The translations under genes were made by a program, and so were the position numbers. The notes beneath the pieces are model-generated. The model did not search any database, had not been told where the DNA came from, and was given only the letters and a program-made list of their open reading frames with translations. A stretch of DNA of 64,000 nt from Sphingomonas endolithica (lineage in GTDB: Bacteria > Pseudomonadota > Alphaproteobacteria > Sphingomonadales > Sphingomonadaceae): positions 1,009,001 through 1,073,000 of the forward strand of contig NZ_CP103057.1 in NCBI RefSeq assembly GCF_025231525.1, written 5' to 3'. Below are positions 60,944-64,000 of this stretch, piece by piece. Position 1 is the stretch's first letter; every line of letters begins with the position of its first letter.

Positions 60944-63900
60944 TCAGAAGGTGGGCAGCTTCACCCGTGCACCGGCAAAGATGTAACGCCCGATCGACGA
61001 CACAGGATAAGTGTTGTCGGAACCGAGTTCCGGCTTCTGGCCAAACGCGTTGTTCACGCCGCCGAAGAACTGAAACCGGTCAGACACATCGACGCTGGCG
61101 TAGAGATCGTGCTGCCACAGCGCTTTCATCTTCAGGTACTCGGGAGCAACGATATCAGGGTTCCCGGCTACCGTCTGGTTGCTATAGCGCAGCGTCTTGT
61201 CGAACCAGGACAGGCCATAGTTCAGTGTGAGTTTGCCCAATTGCCACGTGAGATCGGTGTTTACGGTATACTTCGGCGCCCGCTGCTCACCACGGCTATC
61301 AGTGGCGTCTGCACCCGGGGTGCCGAAGAACTCCAGCTTGTTCAGGTAATTACCAATAACGCGCAGGTTGAAGAGACCGACCGACCCAGCATCCAGTCGA
61401 TAGCTGAAGTTGACGTCCAGTCCGGATGTCGCAAAGCTTGCAACGTTCTGCGGCAGAACCGTGAAGCTCGTGATGTTGCCTACGTCCGCTGTGCTTGTCT
61501 CCGTCGGCGTACGCGTGATGAGTCCGCAGAATGCGTTCTGCAACGTCGGCTGATCGACGCACAATTGGGCCACCTGCTCCGGCGCCACTGTGTTGATTGC
61601 GTTCTTCAGCTTGATGTCGTACCAATCCGCGCGAAGCGTAAGGCCGGGCAGGAAGCGTGGCTGCACCACTGCGCCTGCCGTCCAGGTCGTCGCCTCTTCT
61701 TCGCTCAGATCGCGATTGCCGCCGCTGAAGCCCGAAATGTTGGCACTCCGCGCGTCGACATAGGTCGCAGGGTTTGCAACACCGAGTCCGCCAAGCAGCG
61801 CTTGGCAATTGGCAGCACGATACTGCGTACCGTTCTGTATCTCCGTACGATCGCAAGGGTCGGTAATGAACTGGAACGTCTGCGACAACGCGCCGAACAA
61901 CTCACCGATGTTGGGTGCACGCACAGCCTTGGAGTAGGTGCCGTTGAACGTGATGTCGCGCACTGGTGCCCACGTGCCGTCCACCTTCCACGTCGTGGTC
62001 CGTCCGATGGTCGAGTAGTCGGAGACTCGCGCAGCCGCACCAAATTCTAGTCGATGGGCGAAAGGCATGTCGCGGAGCAGTGGGACGTTGAGTTCGCCGA
62101 ACACTTCCTTGACGTCGAACGAGCCCTTGTCTCGGCCCAGTGCATTGGTGAAGGTCAGCCCCTGCGCGGCGATTGGATCGGGTGTGAAGCTGCTCTGTTC
62201 CTTGCGGTATTCGGCACCCACGGCGAAGCCGACCGGGCCGCCGGGCAGCCGGAAGAATTGTCCGAAATCACCGCTCAACGACCCGCTGACGACGTGCTGG
62301 CGAATACGCGAGCGATCCTGGGTGTTCGCACGCACGAAGTCGAACGCGGCCGCGCTCGCGACGTTGTCGCCGAACAGGTTGAACGGCACGCACTCGCCCG
62401 GCCGGAACGTCGCCGGCGCACCCGTGTAACGGCCTGTGGTAGGATCGACATAGGGCTGGTCGATGACCGCAGTCGGATCGACATTGATGCGGCAGGTAGT
62501 CTGGCCATTCGCCGGATTCCGCACGGCATCGATGGCGTACAGGAAGCGGTCGTCATAGACGTCGTTGACGTAATTGTTGGTCACGTTGGTTTGGCCGAAC
62601 ACGTACGAGATCTCGTACTTGGCGTGGTCGCTCACGTCGCCGCGCGCACCCACGACGGTGCGGAAGGTCTCGCGCTCGATGGTTTCGCCACGCTGCCCGA
62701 TGTCGAAATTGTCGCGCGTCACCAACACGCCGCCATTCCCGGCAAGCGCTGCGGGGAGGTAGGGGTTGTCGTCGGCGATCTGCAGGTAATAGTCGAACGA
62801 CGGCTGCCCGAGCGAGAACGTCTTGCTGTTGGCATATTTGCCTTCGACGAACACAGTCAGTGCCGGCGAGACATCGAAATGGCCCAATACGTTGACCACG
62901 TGGCGCTTGATCTGCGGCAACAGGTCATTCTGGTAATCAGCAATGCGCGTGCCATTGCCACCGGTCGAGTAACCGGGTTGCACGACGGTGCCGATGTCGA
63001 ACGGTACCAATTGGCCCGCGCCGTTGACGATATAGTCCGGCGCACCATCGCCAGTGACGTCGATCCCACCTTCGCGCGCGGTATCGTTGTAGCGGATATC
63101 CCGCGTAGGAATGCGATCAGGGATGCCGTTGCTCGCGCCGCCGGAATAGCCCGACTGGAATTCAGGATCGGCGGGATTACGATAGAAGCCGGTCAGGTTG
63201 CTGCCCACTAGCCGATCCCGATCACGCGATTCCAACCGGCTTTCTTCGCCGTATTCGTACGCGACCGCGATGTTGCCGCGACCCCCAGCGAAGTTCTTGC
63301 CAGCCGTCACGCTGATCAAGCGCTTGCCGGAATCGCCCTGTTCAGAAATGCCGGCTTGGCCGCGAGCAGAAATGCCTTCGAAATTCTTCTTCAGCACGAA
63401 ATTGACGACGCCAGTCACCGCGTCAGCACCATAAACTGCGGAAGCACCGCCGGTAAGCACATCGACGCGCTCCACCAGGTCGACAGGAATGGTGTTGATA
63501 TCGACGGCCTGGCTACCGGGCACCGAAGCGACGTGCCGGCGACCATCGACCAGCGTCAACGTGCGCTCTGTCCCCAGATTGCGGAGGTCGAGCAAGTTGA
63601 GACCCGTACCACCGATGCCCGCACGGCTGCCCGAATTGTCCGCAGACGTCGACGACCCCTGCAGGGCTGGGAAGCCGGTGAGGAATTCGGTCAGGTTGGT
63701 CGTACCCGACTGCTGAATGCTCGCCGCACCGAGCGACACGACTGGGCTTGGTGTATCAAAGTCTGGTCGGCGGATGCGAGAGCCAGTTACGACAATATCG
63801 CCATCGGTGCTGCCGTCTGCAGACGCAGGGTTCGCCTGCGCCGAGGGCTCAGATGGGGTCGGGAGGTTACCTTCGGCACCTGGCAGCGCCTGCTGCTGCG

Positions 63901-63976
63901 CTAGCGCAGGCGTCGACATCATGGCCGTCGCCAATGCCAGAGCCGCAGTACCGAGACGCCAATTTAGCTTGATCAT
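60944..63976 (-). CDS. TonB-dependent outer-membrane receptor
   Basis: The 1010-residue protein has a signal peptide (ALALATAMMSTPALAQ, cleavage near residue 26) and a Pro/Ser/Ala-rich spacer. The plug domain begins DGDIVVTGSRIRRPDFDTPSPVVSL, with VDLVERVDVLTGGASAVYGADAVTGVVNFVLKK. The long 22-strand-type barrel ends in IFAGARVKLPTF (C-terminal Phe). This is the receptor type that is abundant in sphingomonads; substrates range from sugars and peptides to siderophores and cannot be read here. It is followed by a hairpin and then divL. The 24 bases upstream show no second gene. Confidence 0.93.
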   Translation of the reverse strand: MIKLNWRLGTAALALATAMMSTPALAQQQALPGAEGNLPTPSEPSAQANPASADGSTDGDIVVTGSRIRRPDFDTPSPVVSLGAASIQQSGTTNLTEFLTGFPALQGSSTSADNSGSRAGIGGTGLNLLDLRNLGTERTLTLVDGRRHVASVPGSQAVDINTIPVDLVERVDVLTGGASAVYGADAVTGVVNFVLKKNFEGISARGQAGISEQGDSGKRLISVTAGKNFAGGRGNIAVAYEYGEESRLESRDRDRLVGSNLTGFYRNPADPEFQSGYSGGASNGIPDRIPTRDIRYNDTAREGGIDVTGDGAPDYIVNGAGQLVPFDIGTVVQPGYSTGGNGTRIADYQNDLLPQIKRHVVNVLGHFDVSPALTVFVEGKYANSKTFSLGQPSFDYYLQIADDNPYLPAALAGNGGVLVTRDNFDIGQRGETIERETFRTVVGARGDVSDHAKYEISYVFGQTNVTNNYVNDVYDDRFLYAIDAVRNPANGQTTCRINVDPTAVIDQPYVDPTTGRYTGAPATFRPGECVPFNLFGDNVASAAAFDFVRANTQDRSRIRQHVVSGSLSGDFGQFFRLPGGPVGFAVGAEYRKEQSSFTPDPIAAQGLTFTNALGRDKGSFDVKEVFGELNVPLLRDMPFAHRLEFGAAARVSDYSTIGRTTTWKVDGTWAPVRDITFNGTYSKAVRAPNIGELFGALSQTFQFITDPCDRTEIQNGTQYRAANCQALLGGLGVANPATYVDARSANISGFSGGNRDLSEEEATTWTAGAVVQPRFLPGLTLRADWYDIKLKNAINTVAPEQVAQLCVDQPTLQNAFCGLITRTPTETSTADVGNITSFTVLPQNVASFATSGLDVNFSYRLDAGSVGLFNLRVIGNYLNKLEFFGTPGADATDSRGEQRAPKYTVNTDLTWQLGKLTLNYGLSWFDKTLRYSNQTVAGNPDIVAPEYLKMKALWQHDLYASVDVSDRFQFFGGVNNAFGQKPELGSDNTYPVSSIGRYIFAGARVKLPTF

Positions 63977-64000
63977 GTGTCCTGCCCTTGTCAGCCGAAT

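Overview
The window is high-GC, gene-dense chromosomal DNA from an alphaproteobacterium, most likely a Sphingomonas-like member of the Sphingomonadaceae. The evidence is a set of lineage-typical genes: AddAB instead of RecBCD, a DivL-type tyrosine 'kinase', a DUF1465/RcdA-like protein, paired DUF465 proteins, a cysteine-poor DksA, an AmgK-MurU cell-wall recycling pair, a CC0125-type lipoprotein, a carotenoid-glucosyltransferase-like enzyme and a large TonB-dependent receptor. I see no phage, insertion sequence, CRISPR array or plasmid backbone. It reads as core chromosome sprinkled with short palindromic repeats.

Layout. 1-2.2 kb: the end of glutaryl-CoA dehydrogenase, a class III CoA-transferase and a class II aldolase. 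2.4-8.9 kb: a TonB-C-domain protein, a LysR regulator, a ChaA-type antiporter, an orphan 2Fe-2S oxidoreductase subunit preceded by twin operator-like dyads, an RcnB-like protein, a prolyl-4-hydroxylase-like dioxygenase and a nucleoside phosphorylase-family protein. 9-13 kb: gamma-carbonic anhydrase, nitronate monooxygenase and small regulators (DUF1465, two DUF465, PilZ, DksA). 13-19.5 kb: an Asn/Gly-rich surface-type protein, a host-attachment-family protein, serS-surE-nlpD-like, tyrS and a second PilZ protein. 19.5-25.5 kb: recG, sdhE and mfd. 25.6-31.2 kb: an EAL-type c-di-GMP protein with a coupled DUF4440 gene, moaA-nadK, tRNA-Asn and a second nitronate monooxygenase. 31.4-35 kb: a glycosyltransferase, pncB and a hemerythrin-like protein.

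35-39.2 kb is the most system-like locus. Two divergent three-gene operons (DUF2491-DUF350-DUF1190 and DUF2170-PspA-glutathionylspermidine-synthase-like) together contain all six members of the poorly understood E. coli yjfIJKLMC set. 39.6-49 kb holds a GH130 enzyme, a lipoprotein, secA, a small hypothetical, a quinone-reductase-like gene, an SDR/HxlR divergon and argJ. 49.3-60.7 kb is a tightly overlapping minus-strand run, divL-tsaE-amgK-murU-addB-addA, followed by trxA. It joins cell-cycle signalling, tRNA t6A modification, peptidoglycan recycling and double-strand-break repair. 61-64 kb is a TonB-dependent receptor.

At least four families of inverted-repeat elements recur in the intergenic regions, and one related element lies in frame inside addB. 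Functions are assigned by reading protein motifs, with no database search, so family-level calls are firmer than substrate-level ones.
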